From Cephalotus follicularis (lineage: Eukaryota > Streptophyta > Magnoliopsida > Oxalidales > Cephalotaceae): a stretch of DNA of 64,000 nt. Shown here piece by piece: positions 1-8,928 of this stretch (position 1 is its first letter; each line of letters starts with the position of its first letter). The translations under genes and the position numbers were made by a program. The notes below the pieces were generated by a model. The model worked only from the letters and a program-made list of their open reading frames with translations. It did not search any database and was not told the DNA's origin. The stretch covers positions 1 to 64,000 of the forward strand of contig BDDD01001969.1 in the NCBI GenBank assembly GCA_001972305.1, in the 5' to 3' direction.

Positions 1-170
1 TTGCACTAAGCGCACGCGCTTTGCGCCTCAAAGCGCAGACGCTTGATTTTGAGCGTCGACGTTTTTAGCTTTATTCCCAATTCTCCAAGTGCTTCACCGG
101 TAGACGCTTTGTTCTTGTCTCGACCGTCTGGTAAAGCGCAGACGCTTTAATTGTAAGCGTCGACTGTCTG
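1..170. repeat. GTCGAC / GCGTCGACGC palindrome cluster at the window edge
   Basis: Repeated short words of the form AGCGTCGACGT, AAGCGCAGACGCTT and AAGCGTCGACTG occur within 170 bases, with no coding potential. The same kind of array lies in the leader of Cop-A (9066-9230) and in LTR-I (60885-61205). This edge is therefore probably the tail of another retroelement LTR or leader running in from the left. No element boundary is visible. Confidence 0.5.
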
Positions 171-669
171 GGTTGTTCTCTGCATAAATCTTGCTGGTTT
201 GTTTATCTTTTATCTTTCTTGCTCATCAAGATTTCTTGCACATAAAGTAGCAAAGTTAAATGCAAATTTGTAATCATTAAAACTTAGGATTGAGACTAAA
301 AGTCAACAGATTACAAGTTTTGATTTTTTCTTTGTTTTGGGATGATCTGCTATGTAAGGAGTATATCTGTAATATGGTTTTTTTACTGATTACAAGTTTT
401 GATTACATGTTGGGTTTTTCCATGCAATCCAACGTGCTCCCGATGGAAGTGCCTTTGACAAATGGTACCGTACATCGATCACTATAACCACACATATATA
501 CATTGCTTTTTCTTTTTTCCTAGTTTCTCGAATGACATAAACCCGGGGTGCTTATATGAGGTGCCTTTTTGTGTTGTGGGGTTTTAAAAGATTTTATTTT
601 GAATCAATATTGATGATTTTGGCCATATGAGTTTTCTGATACAAGTTTTTGAAATGTTTAGGTTATGTG
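171..669. other. non-coding, AT-rich stretch upstream of the E2 fragment
   Basis: No coding signal, terminal repeat or tandem repeat is seen. It could be the 5' UTR or first intron carried along with the ubiquitin-conjugating-enzyme fragment that starts at 670. This is inferred from position only. Confidence 0.4.
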
Positions 670-1258
670 ATGGCTTCCAAACGAATCAACAAGGAGTTGA
701 AGGACTTGCAGAAGGACCCTCTTGCTTCCTGCAGTGCTGGTTTGTTATTTATCATCTTATTCACTTCCACGTCCAGATTTAGTAAATGATATGGGCGTGA
801 ACCCATTCTTAGATCAATTTTGTTATTTTTGAGGATAATATATATGCAGCATATGTTGACAAAATGTTAGGTATTAGTTATTAGTATATAGATAACACCA
901 TAATAAAACACACGGTAAGACTACTTGAAGATAATACTGAGAAAACAGTTGGCCAATCCAGCTTATAGATATTGGTTTATTTGCATGATTGAGGGGTTTT
1001 GTTGCTTGGGCAGCTGGTGTGTAACTGTGTCCAGTGTCCACTTCCGTTCAAGCCACCAAAGGTAACTCATTCTCATATGTTAGTTGTTTGACCTTGATAA
1101 TATTTGAGTTTGGGATAGTTATTAGATGTTCCTTTTTTAGTTTCTACTTGGAAATTTGATTTGTACAATAATTTAATTTCTGAACTGTGCAGGTTTCTTT
1201 TCGTAATAAGGTTTTCCATCCTAATATCAACAGCAATGGTAGCATCTGTCTGGACATT
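670..1258 (+). pseudogene. ubiquitin-conjugating enzyme E2 (UBC8/UBC10-type) gene fragment
   Basis: The intact family transfers activated ubiquitin from E1 through a catalytic cysteine to E3-bound substrates. Exon 1 (670-739) begins with an ATG and reads MASKRINKELKDLQKD through SCSAG, followed by a GT donor at 740. A damaged piece at 1017-1062 ends PFKPPK before a GT. The piece at 1193-1258 reads [17 protein letters not shown] then ICLDI, which holds the HPN motif and the active-site cysteine. The stretch between SCSAG and PFKPPK is largely deleted, and the gene stops in a TA microsatellite (about 1258-1276), so the C-terminal half is absent. Introns are retained, so this was captured as genomic DNA and not as a processed copy. 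Family identity is secure; the paralogue cannot be assigned. Confidence 0.85.
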
Positions 1259-1636
1259 ATTATATATATATATATATTACTTATATTAAATATTAATAAA
1301 AAATCAAATTTGTCAAAGGCTATCTTTTGTTGTATTAAAGAGTGCAGAGCAAACACCTTTGACTGCTCTCTGTCTGCCTAGGAATGGATGTTTTAACCTG
1401 CTCGGTTAAGCTTACCGTTGCTACCCACTATTGTTATAGAAGGTTGATATCACTTTTTTTTCTCATCAATCATAATCCAGATTGTTGTGAGGGAATCAGG
1501 AACCACTTCATGAATATGTGTTTTTCAGTATACATTACTTCTATAGATAGCTTGTTGGGTGATGAAGTGAAGATTGAAGATCTGTAGTTTTTTTTTGGTC
1601 GCACACACTCACTTTCTGTTAAAATCTTATTATTAG
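1259..1636. other. junction between two captured genes: TA microsatellite and non-coding DNA
   Basis: A (TA)n run at about 1258-1276 abuts the broken E2 exon. The remaining bases show no recognisable exon until the PDK exon at 1637. A pyrimidine tract and AG just before 1637 look like the genuine acceptor of the PDK exon, so part of this stretch is probably PDK intron. Confidence 0.45.
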
Positions 1637-2211
1637 GTGCCAGATTGGTGTCTGGATTCTTTTCGTGACATGAGATCATTTCCTGAAGTCAAGGATACAA
1701 ATGATGAGAAGGAGTTTACTCAAATGATCAAGGCGATAAAGGTAAGGCACACCAATGTGGTTCCCATGATGGCTTTGAGAGTTCAACGGTTAAAGAAAGC
1801 ATGGATTTAAAGATAGTTTGCGAGAATCTTGATGAGATCCATCAGTTTTTGGATCGGTTTTACATGTCCAGGCTCGGAATTCGAATGCTTATTGGTTAGG
1901 ATCATATTCCTCTTCCTTTATATAGCCCTTAAATTGATACTAAATTTGTTTAGTTTTTCTGTGACATTGTTTCCATTACGGATTTTGTTGTCTAACATTC
2001 TGGTTTTATGCTTCGAATTTGAGTGAAACTCAGGGCAGCATGTGGAGTTGCACAATCCCAATCCACCTCATTGTGTGGGTTGTATACATACAAAAATGTC
2101 TCTAGTAGAGGTAGCACGCAATGCGAGTGAGGATGCCCTTGTAATGTGTTTACGAGAGTATGGTAGTTCGCCTGATGTTAATATCTACGGTGATCCCACT
2201 TTTACGTTCCC
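1637..2211 (+). pseudogene. PDK: pyruvate dehydrogenase kinase (mitochondrial), 5' exon group, frameshifted
   Basis: PDK phosphorylates and inactivates the E1-alpha subunit of mitochondrial pyruvate dehydrogenase. One exon (1637-1894) encodes the family stretch RDMRSFPEVKDTNDEKEF, then QMIKAIKVRHTNVVPMMAL, LDEIHQFLDRFYMSR and IRMLI. A +1 shift near 1801 introduces a stop, so the two halves are in different frames. The next exon (2034-2211) gives QHVELHNPNPPHCVG, VEVARNASEDA and DVNIYGDPTFTFP, with a GT donor at 2212. The N-terminal part of the gene is missing. The following intron is occupied by LTR-1, and the gene resumes at 5941. Family identity is very clear; it cannot make a working kinase. 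Confidence 0.9.
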
Positions 2212-2339
2212 GTAAGTTGATATACTCCTTAATTCCATGGAATTTTTGTTTTCTTTCCCATTACCTTCTTGAATTGTTCTTTCTTATTTCTACCCCTTGA
2301 TTGCGTTGATTGACTTTCCGTAGTCCTAGTGATGGTGAC

Positions 2340-3260
2340 TGTTGATACAGAAATCCTTCTCTCAACAGTATCCTACGTGGAGGACTTTTATTTGTAGAGA
2401 GAAACGCTTGTCAAAGTATGCCCTGAGGAAGCTTCGGATCTCGGACACCTGCACAAGATAGCAAAAATGGTGGAAAGCCCAGGAGGTTGTTCTCCCGGGG
2501 ACACTCCGACGCTCAAGTTAGACAAGTGCAGATGAAAATAATACTCTCTTGAATGTAAAAATTGCTGACCTTTGTTCAGTGTGTTGAACTTGTATTTATA
2601 GTGAGGTTTTGTAACTGATTGAGCGTGTAATTCGGATGTGATTGTTATCCCCTAGGGAAATGCCGAGGATCTCGGTCATTCCCCTTATCTCCGCCTATAA
2701 TGTCGCACTTTTCCTTTATTTGCAGTTGATTGTGATTCTATCTCCACCCGAATTATCTCCTTTCCTTATTGATTGTTATCCTTATCTTATCTTCCATATT
2801 TGTTGGTAGTCATCCTTATCTTATATACTTAGAAGATAAGGATCCCTAGAATTTAGGCTAACTCCCTGTCCTCATTCCGTAAATGAGGAGGAAACCTTCT
2901 ATCCGAGAAGAGGAGTTGCTGTGAGGCTAGTGAGATAGTCAGCGCTTGGCTTCTAAGTCCTATTCTTCCACGGATATGCACTAGAAATAGATGGCCCGTT
3001 ATGTGGCCGAGGGTATCCTCGGCTGGGTTGCTTCAAATGGTGTCCTCGGACCTGGATCCGAGGAGAATAATGTTTGCACTGGAATCGCTGGGTGCGTCCT
3101 CGGCACTTATGCCGAGGAAAAATCCTCCTTATATCACTGTTTAGTTGGTCAACAGGCTTCCTCTGCCTTTAATTCATCAATCCTTGTCACTTTGGACACC
3201 TGGCAGTACTATCATGAGGACACGTGTTGCTTTTTATTTAACTTAATTTTTCCCATATCA
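2340..3260 (+). repeat. left LTR of LTR-1
   Basis: A 921-base LTR with TG and CA ends. Its last 277 bases (2984-3260) are repeated almost identically at 5586-5862. A TATA-like TATTTATAG lies near 2593. The end proximal to the internal region carries three consecutive hairpins, annotated separately. No convincing primer-binding site follows at 3261. Confidence 0.85.
3007..3118 (+). promoter_or_regulatory. three consecutive perfect hairpins sharing a CCTCGG/CCGAGG stem core
   Basis: Hairpin 1 is 3007-3022: a 6-bp CCGAGG/CCTCGG stem with loop GTAT. Hairpin 2 is 3043-3064: an 8-bp TCCTCGGA stem with a 6-base loop. Hairpin 3 is 3097-3118: a 9-bp TCCTCGGCA stem with loop CTTA. All three are present without visible change in the right LTR fragment. 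Function is unknown; an RNA dimerisation, packaging or 3'-end processing element is possible. Confidence 0.6.
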
Positions 3261-3900
3261 TATGCCCCCCTTGTCCTTGTTCTCTGACAGTGGTCAGAGG
3301 AGAAGGAGCAGAGTTGAGAGCCGTGGCCCAGGCAATCCACCTTTGCAAAGCTTGCTATTAATCCTCGTCTTATGAATCAGCCGAGAACAAAAACTGCCTT
3401 GTATTATTTTTTGAAGAATATCGGGATGTTGAATAGGCCTTGGTAGAGGATCAAACCTGCCCCCTTGTCTTCTCATGTCCCATCCGTTGGTCCTCGTGCT
3501 ATGAACCCACATCATTGCACTTAAGTAACATATTAAACATACTTAACACATGGCACGAGCAGAGCGTTTCCCGCCTCTGTCGCTTCGTTTCCCGCGCTTA
3601 GAATGTCGGTTGGTTTCTCAACCATTAGATCTTTAACTTGATGGATGGCCAGGATTAAGGCCAGGGCCTATAAAAGGAACCCTAGATCACTTATCCACTC
3701 TTTTACGCCATCTTGCTTTTTGCTATCACTTGCGAATTTGAGATTTATAGTTTCTCTCATGCCTTCAACCTCGAATCTTCGTCTTCAACCCATCTTCATC
3801 CAAGTTTCTGAGTAAGTTAACGACTCTTTTATTGTTCTAAAAGTGACTCTTGTGTTTCCTCCTTGCTCTTTCTTCATCTCCTTCGTTTACCTTGACCTAA
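3261..3900 (+). promoter_or_regulatory. untranslated leader of LTR-1 with an internal TATA box
   Basis: No coding content. A canonical TATAAAAG lies at 3669-3676, about 230 bases before the first plausible ATG at 3901 and outside the LTR as defined by its repeat and target duplication. This suggests a promoter in the internal region and not only in the LTR, which is unusual. TATA boxes also arise by chance in such DNA. Confidence 0.45.
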
Positions 3901-5585
3901 ATGGCCAGAACCAAACGTACCGCTAGGGTTTCTCCACCCTGGAGGTTGAGCCCTTGGCTATGGTGATCCCTCCTACTGTGAGTCCTCCTGCTGAGAGTCC
4001 CCTTCCATCTGAGGGTAGCTTGGGGGCTGCTGTGGGCGAACCTGTCGTTCCCGATACTGAGGCTGACTCCTCTGCCCCTGATGGCTTTGGTGTCAGCGCT
4101 CTCTCTCAGCAGGACGTGGTTGAACTAACCACCAAGTTCAAATTCCCCTCTGGGTTGAGATTCTGTCTCCCCAAGGATCCTCGGACTGTCACCAAGAGTA
4201 AAAAGGGCCTCTTCATTGTCTTCGAGGGGGCTCTTACTCATGGTCTGAGGATCCCTGTTCCTACCTTTGCCTTGTCGATTTTGGAGACATTCAAAGTACA
4301 CCCTTCTCTTCTTCAACCCCAGTCATGGAGTTTCATAATAGGATTTCTTGTTAGATGTCACGAGTCCGAGGTGACCGCCACAGTGGGATTGTTCAAACAA
4401 TTTCACGTCATCTCGTCCTCGCCAGGGAAGCGTGGCTACTTCTTTAAGTCACGTCCTGGCATTGCAAAAATTCTCACCAAGCCAACCCAATCCATTAAAC
4501 ACTGGAGGACGAAATACTTCCTCATCAAAAACTTCGAGGGGTTCACCCCCCCCGTGTGGTGTGACTCCTTGGACACCACACGTCTTAATAGGAGGCCCAC
4601 TTTGACCGCGGCCGAGGACCTGGACCTCCATAAGCTCGTCCACTTGGAGCCCGAGGAGGTGAATTCATTGATCGCCGAGGAGCGTCTGCTCCGGGCTGGG
4701 CTAAGCGTTGCTCCAAGTCAAGGGTCACACTCGGCCGAGGTCGAGGAAGTCTCAGGGGATGAAGGGTCCCCTGCCCAATCCATGCCCCAAGAGATGGGGG
4801 AAAACTGTATAAAGCTTTCGTCTCCTCCGTCCTTTTTGTCTTCATATTTATAATCTTGTAGTTGAATTTTAAGTTACTGACTTTATTGATCTCTGCTTGC
4901 ACAGCCATGTTTTCTCGGCGAGGGTTCGATACTCTGTTCGGAGCCTGCAAGGGCTCTAAGTCCTCCTCCACTGCTACTGAGAAACAAAAGGCTGCCGAGA
5001 TAGATGCCAGGCGAAAGGCTGCTGTGGAAGCGGCCAGACAAAAGATTGCCGAGGAGGCATCTAAGCAGAAGGCTGCACAGGGGGCCAAGCAAAGGGCCAA
5101 GGATGCCTTGGTTGGGGCCAAACAACTGAAGAAGGCAGGAGTTACTACCAAAGGTAAAGGGGGCAAACGCCCTATCAGTGGACGTACCTCTGACGATGCT
5201 CCTTGTCCTCCAAGCAAAAGGGGGAGACTCATCTCCGAGTCCGAGTTGGATTCCATCCTCGGATGAACCGCCGACGTCCCCATCATCCTGCCTCCCTCTC
5301 GGGTCGTGGAGAGGATGATTAACGAGTTAGAAGGAGTTGGGAAGGGCTCCTCTAGCTTGAATACTCAAGGGTTACCTTTTGCCCTTAGCTCACTCTGTCT
5401 CTTCCCGGACGAGCTGAAGGAAAAGGAGGACTGGTCCAGCAAGGACCTTGTACATAATTGCCTGCGAAGCCAGTTTGAGGTAAATGGAGATCCTCTGACC
5501 ATATAGTTTGCTCTTCCATATCTTCTGTTCTAACTTCATTTTTCTCTTCAGGCTTTGAATAACAACCACCTCTTGGTTGAGAACT
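3901..5585 (+). pseudogene. PF04195 gag-like protein of LTR-1, intron-containing, broken
   Basis: An ATG at 3901 opens MARTKRTARVS, but a frame change near 3935-3945 is needed to enter the main frame (3954-4806). That frame holds the PF04195 signature: GLRIPVPTFALSILETFKVH, then LLQPQSWSFIIGFLVRCHES and GYFFKSRPG. A likely intron runs from GT at about 4807 to AG at about 4905. The next exon is Lys/Ala/Glu-rich (KAAEIDARRKAAVEAARQK), consistent with coiled coil, and has an in-frame TGA at 5264. The frame continues SRVVERMINELEG to a GT donor near 5480 and an AG acceptor near 5552, then LNNNHLLVEN, where it meets the LTR fragment. The domain call is firm; the role of these proteins is poorly known. 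Confidence 0.75.
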
Positions 5586-5862
5586 GAAATAGATGGCCCG
5601 TTATGTGGCCGAGGGTATCCTCGGCTGGGTTGCTTCAAATGGTGTCCTCGGACCTGGATCCGAGGAGAATAATGTTTGCACTGGAATCGCTGGGTGCGTC
5701 CTCGGCACTTATGCCGAGGAAAAATCCTCCTTATATCACTGTTTAGTTGGTCAACAGGCTTCCTCTGCCTTTAATTCATCAATCCTTGTCACTTTTGACA
5801 CCTGGCAGTACTATCATGAGGACACGTGTTGCTTTTTATTTAACTTAATTTTTCCCATATCA
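5586..5862 (+). repeat. right LTR fragment of LTR-1
   Basis: It repeats 2984-3260 with about one visible difference and ends at the same CA, followed by the target duplication GTGAC. The first 640 or so bases of this LTR and the polypurine tract are missing, so the deletion removed the 3' part of the internal region together with the LTR start. Confidence 0.85.
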
Positions 5863-5940
5863 GTGACTAATGATTAAATGAGTTGAAGAGCATTTGTTCT
5901 CTATTCTGTTCCATGTATAATGTGTTTGCTGGTATATCAG

Positions 5941-6480
5941 GTATGTACCAGCACACTTGCAACTTATGGTATTTGAGCTGGTTAAGAATTCCTTGCGAGC
6001 TGTGCAAGAGCGTTATATGGACTCTGATAAAGTTGCACCTCCTGTTCGAATTATAGTTGCTGATGGAATCGAGGATGTTACCATAAAGGTAACAATTTTT
6101 TTAAAGAACAAGAAAAAAAACAGCCATGAATATCAATTTTTTTTTCTTTTCCCTTTTTCTGATCTTTTTGTCAGAGAATTTTGGCATGCTATTATCAAGC
6201 ATCTTTGTTGCATTGCTTTGTTTAATGAATGTGATAATTGGTATGTTGCTATGACTAGCTTTGTAGGTCTCGGATGAGGGGGCTGGCATCCCAAGAAGTG
6301 GTCTTCCCAACATTTTCACGTATCTTTATAGCACTGCGCAAAACACACTTGATGAGCACTCAGATCTTGGAAAATTTGAGGCAGTAACAATGGCTGGATA
6401 TGGATATGGGATTCCTATAAGTCGCTTGTATGCTTGGTATTTTGGGGGAGATCTCCAAATCATCTCTATGGAGGAATATG
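5941..6480 (+). pseudogene. PDK: pyruvate dehydrogenase kinase, ATP-binding domain exons, truncated
   Basis: This continues the PDK fragment after LTR-1. Exon 5941-6088 reads YVPAHLQLMVFELVKNSLRA through VAPPVRIIVADGIEDVTIK and contains the N-box of GHKL-type kinases. Exon 6268-6480 reads VSDEGAGIPRSGLPNIFTYL, then STAQNTLDEHSDLG and GYGYGIPISRLYAWYFGGD, the G1 and G2 boxes. Usual DEGGGIP appears as DEGAGIP and usual RLYARYF as RLYAWYF. Donor sites GT at 6089 and 6481 are intact. The last exon expected in plant PDKs is not found, and the next exon belongs to a different gene. It is a captured fragment, not a functional kinase. Confidence 0.9.
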
Positions 6481-7088
6481 GTAAGTTGAGTGATTGCTGA
6501 TAATAAATAACTATACGGCTTTTGATATTAAAGTAGTTGAAAATTCTTTCTTGATAGTTTAACTAGTTTGCAAACAATAGTCATTTTCTTTTGTGTATGT
6601 AATGATAGATCTACTCTTATGTATACAGAAACGTTAATGTATTCATTTTTTTCCTGGATACACTCTATGGTTATTTATTGTAATCAGTTAGATGATAATA
6701 TACCACTCATTGGCTTTCAGTATCGTGCTATACATTGTCTGTACTTTATACTATATTGTCTGTCTCGACTGAAAATGTTGCTCCATGGACTTTGACTACC
6801 ATCCTCGTCTGCCACCTTGCAATGTTACGCTAGTGAAGTTTTGTATTTGGTCCATTAGCTATAGAACTCTGCCCATCATTGAAGTATCAGGACAACTTGA
6901 ATATTAAACTAGCATAATTGATATCCATATTGTGAAAGTTTGAGTCACTCTCATTCTTATTTTCACAAATTTAGCACTGTAAATTGTTTTGCTGATTGCT
7001 TGATGTCATCTCTGCTGGTTATGCGAGTTTCCAACTGCTTTTTTTTCTTTTACTTAAAATAGGTTTTTAATTTGTGTTCCATGATTCA
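6481..7088. other. non-coding junction between PDK and NBAS-like fragments
   Basis: AT-rich with no recognisable exon or terminal repeat. The word AATGATAGATCTACTCT at about 6601 recurs near 7990, hinting at internal duplication within this captured block. The last bases before 7090 are pyrimidine-rich and end in AG, a plausible acceptor for the next exon. Confidence 0.4.
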
Positions 7089-7089
7089 G

Positions 7090-7609
7090 GTGACAGCCTT
7101 GGTGCATTTACCTGTGGAGCTTGGTCCGAACCGCATGATGTTCTTGGAGTTGTCGATGACACTGACACAATATATTTTATCAAAACAAACGGTGAAGAGA
7201 TAACAAGAATAACGAAGAAGCATTTTAAAGGTTCTGCATCAGTGATAGGCCTGATTATGCAGGATGATATTGATGCACAAAGATCTTACTTGTAAGTACG
7301 TTTTTCCCCCTCCTTTTTGTATCTCAAATTGCTTGAATGCTTGTGTCCTTGGTTTATTACAATTTTTTTTTAAATTTAGTTACTCTGTCATCATGTGTAG
7401 CTTCACTGTCTTGACGTCAGATGGGTTGCTGCATCATGTTGAAATCAGTCAAGAGCCAAGTGCCTCTATCTCGACAAGTACGTCCAGTGCCAGCTTAGCT
7501 GTGAACACATTGTTCCCTCAAATTGTTTTCTGCTTTGACTATTATCCAGAACGTTCTTTGCTTGTAGTTGTTGGTAGTGCTGTCTCACTAAACACTGTTC
7601 GAAATTCTG
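7090..7609 (+). pseudogene. MAG2-interacting protein 2 / NBAS-like gene fragment (two exons)
   Basis: Exon 7090-7291 encodes GDSLGAFTCGAWSEPHDVLG, then DDTDTIYFIKTNGEEITRIT and VIGLIMQDDIDAQRSYL, with a GT donor at 7292. Exon 7401-7609 encodes FTVLTSDGLLHHVEISQEPS, then FPQIVFCFDYYPERSLLVVV, with a GT at 7610. I recognise this as the N-terminal beta-propeller-like part of the plant MIP2/NBAS family, which acts in the ER tethering complex for Golgi-to-ER transport. The identification is from memory of the family and is moderately secure. The full protein is several times longer, so this is a fragment. Confidence 0.6.
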
Positions 7610-8113
7610 GTATGGTTTCGTTCTATTTATTTACTCGTGACCTTTTGATTGAAAACTTTAAAAATACACTTACTTCTATCTTATTAATGTCATATCCTTT
7701 GGATCTAGAAAATTTGGCTCACGTTATATGATTTTGCGATTGAGTTGACTGTGATGGTATATTCAAATTGGAAATTAAAGAAAAAATTGCACAAAAGACC
7801 AAATTTGGACTCCCAAAAAAAAAAAAAAGATTTTTTTAGAAAGTTATATTTTGAACAAAATAATCCTAATGCGCATTAAGTTTCTATATTAGTATTCAGT
7901 AAAATTGGTTATTTAGATCAGTAAAATTGTGAAACCAACACCCACATCTTTTATCTGCATGCGCATTAAGTTTCTATATTAGTATTCAATAATGATAGAT
8001 CTACTCTCGTGATTGTTTAATTGTCCAACATTGTGATGTTTGCTAAAGATCTTGGAATCTATTTGTGTTTTCCGAGCTAGATATGTAAATGTATGCATGT
8101 TTAATTTTTTCAG
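7610..8113. other. non-coding spacer with a 30-base direct repeat
   Basis: The word TGCGCATTAAGTTTCTATAT begins a direct repeat of about 30 bases at roughly 7869 and 7960. A run of A lies at about 7816-7829. No coding signal. Confidence 0.4.
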
Positions 8114-8225
8114 TTTATATGCAGATGATATTGAAGATGAGAAAAGGGACCTAGAACATTCTTCTCTTCAACAAACATTGGATATGGAGCTCAAAGAGCT
8201 GGATAAGAGACTTGAACAAAAGGAG
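8114..8225 (+). pseudogene. coiled-coil exon, probably from a KIN-4 (FRA1-like) kinesin
   Basis: A single exon bounded by AG before 8114 (or before 8125) and GT after 8225. It encodes DDIEDEKRDLEHSSLQQTLD then MELKELDKRLEQKE, a charged heptad-like stretch. The LEHSSLQ...ELKELxKRLEQKE pattern resembles the region after the motor domain of plant KIN-4/FRA1 kinesins. No motor domain is present. The assignment is tentative because coiled coils are easily confused. Confidence 0.5.
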
Positions 8226-8640
8226 GTTAATTACTGTCTAGATTGCAACTGCTAGTGTCATGTATATATTGCAGCCTAATTGTACACAAATTGCTATAAA
8301 TCTGTTGACATATTGTAGATTTTAGGATGTAAATTTTGATTGGATCATATTTCTTATAATTATATCAAAAAATTGTGTAACAAGTGGTATAAACTTGTTG
8401 AAAAGACTCACTCCTATCAATTTTTTTCCTAATGAATTGGCAATTATTCTTTTATACTGTTGCTCACGTACTTGCAATCTTTGGATCAACACATAGGAAT
8501 CAAAGAAAATGTTAATTGCAAATCATCGTAGTGGTTGCTTGTCCACCAAACGATCTAACTTATAATAGACCAAATGTGACTGGTAACAACAACCATGGTA
8601 CAAAATTTATATAATTCTCATAAACCTTATTTCGCAATCT
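8226..8640. other. non-coding spacer after the kinesin-like exon
   Basis: AT-rich; no exon or terminal motif found. It leads into the hairpin repeats at 8641. Confidence 0.4.
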
Positions 8641-8872
8641 AATTTACTGACCGCTTAAAGATTTCTCGACCGCTCAGGGCGGTCGGGAAAACCCTTATAA
8701 AATTAATTTAATTTCAAAAGTTATTGTTAATTGTCGACTGCTTAGTGATTTCCCGACCACCCAGGGCTGTCGGGAAAACGTTATCAAATTAATTTAATTT
8801 CAAAAATTATTGTTAATTGCCGACCGCTGATTGATTTCCAGACCGCTAAGGGCAGTCGGAAATCAATCAAAC
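8641..8872. repeat. tandem hairpin repeats resembling CACTA subterminal repeats
   Basis: Three units of about 84 bases carry GACCGCT...GGCGGTC-type inverted repeats followed by AATTAATTTAATTTCAAAA and TTATTGTTAATT. The first contains a perfect 7-bp stem, CGACCGC/GCGGTCG, at 8667-8685; the later units are degenerate. Such motifs are typical of subterminal regions of CACTA transposons. No CACTA terminus follows, because a truncated Cop-A LTR begins at 8873. Confidence 0.55.
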
Positions 8873-8913
8873 TCTAGATATTTTATTTGTTAAATCGCCA
8901 TAAGGTTCCAACA
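8873..8913 (+). repeat. 5' LTR remnant of Cop-A
   Basis: It matches the last 41 bases of the 3' LTR (about 42202-42242). The upstream 1.68 kb of the LTR is absent and no displaced copy was seen further left in the window, so it was truncated, possibly with the CACTA-like DNA next to it. Confidence 0.85.
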
Positions 8914-8916
8914 AAT

Positions 8917-8928
8917 TGGTATCAGAGG
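8917..8928 (+). other. primer-binding site of Cop-A (initiator tRNA-Met)
   Basis: TGGTATCAGAGG, three bases after the LTR. It complements the 3' end of plant initiator tRNA-Met at 11 of the usual 12 positions. Confidence 0.9.

Larger units (their letters stand above)
2340..5862 (+). mobile_element. LTR-1: PF04195-type ('putative gypsy-type transposon') LTR element in a PDK intron
   Basis: The element starts TGTTGATACAG and ends CCCATATCA, with the 5-base target duplication GTGAC at 2335-2339 and 5863-5867. The left LTR (2340-3260) is complete. The right LTR survives only as its last 277 bases (5586-5862). The internal region encodes a gag-like PF04195 protein with introns, but no reverse transcriptase or integrase was found, so the copy is non-autonomous. 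The right edge of the internal region is fused directly to the truncated LTR, showing an internal deletion after insertion. Confidence 0.85.

Noticed and set aside
1637-6480. Functional pyruvate dehydrogenase kinase gene with a large intron
   Set aside because: The frameshift near 1801, missing N-terminal and last exons, and fusion to other gene fragments rule it out.
8873-8880. Helitron 3' end (CTAG after a hairpin)
   Set aside because: CTAG is followed by A, not T, and is part of sequence shared with the Cop-A 3' LTR.
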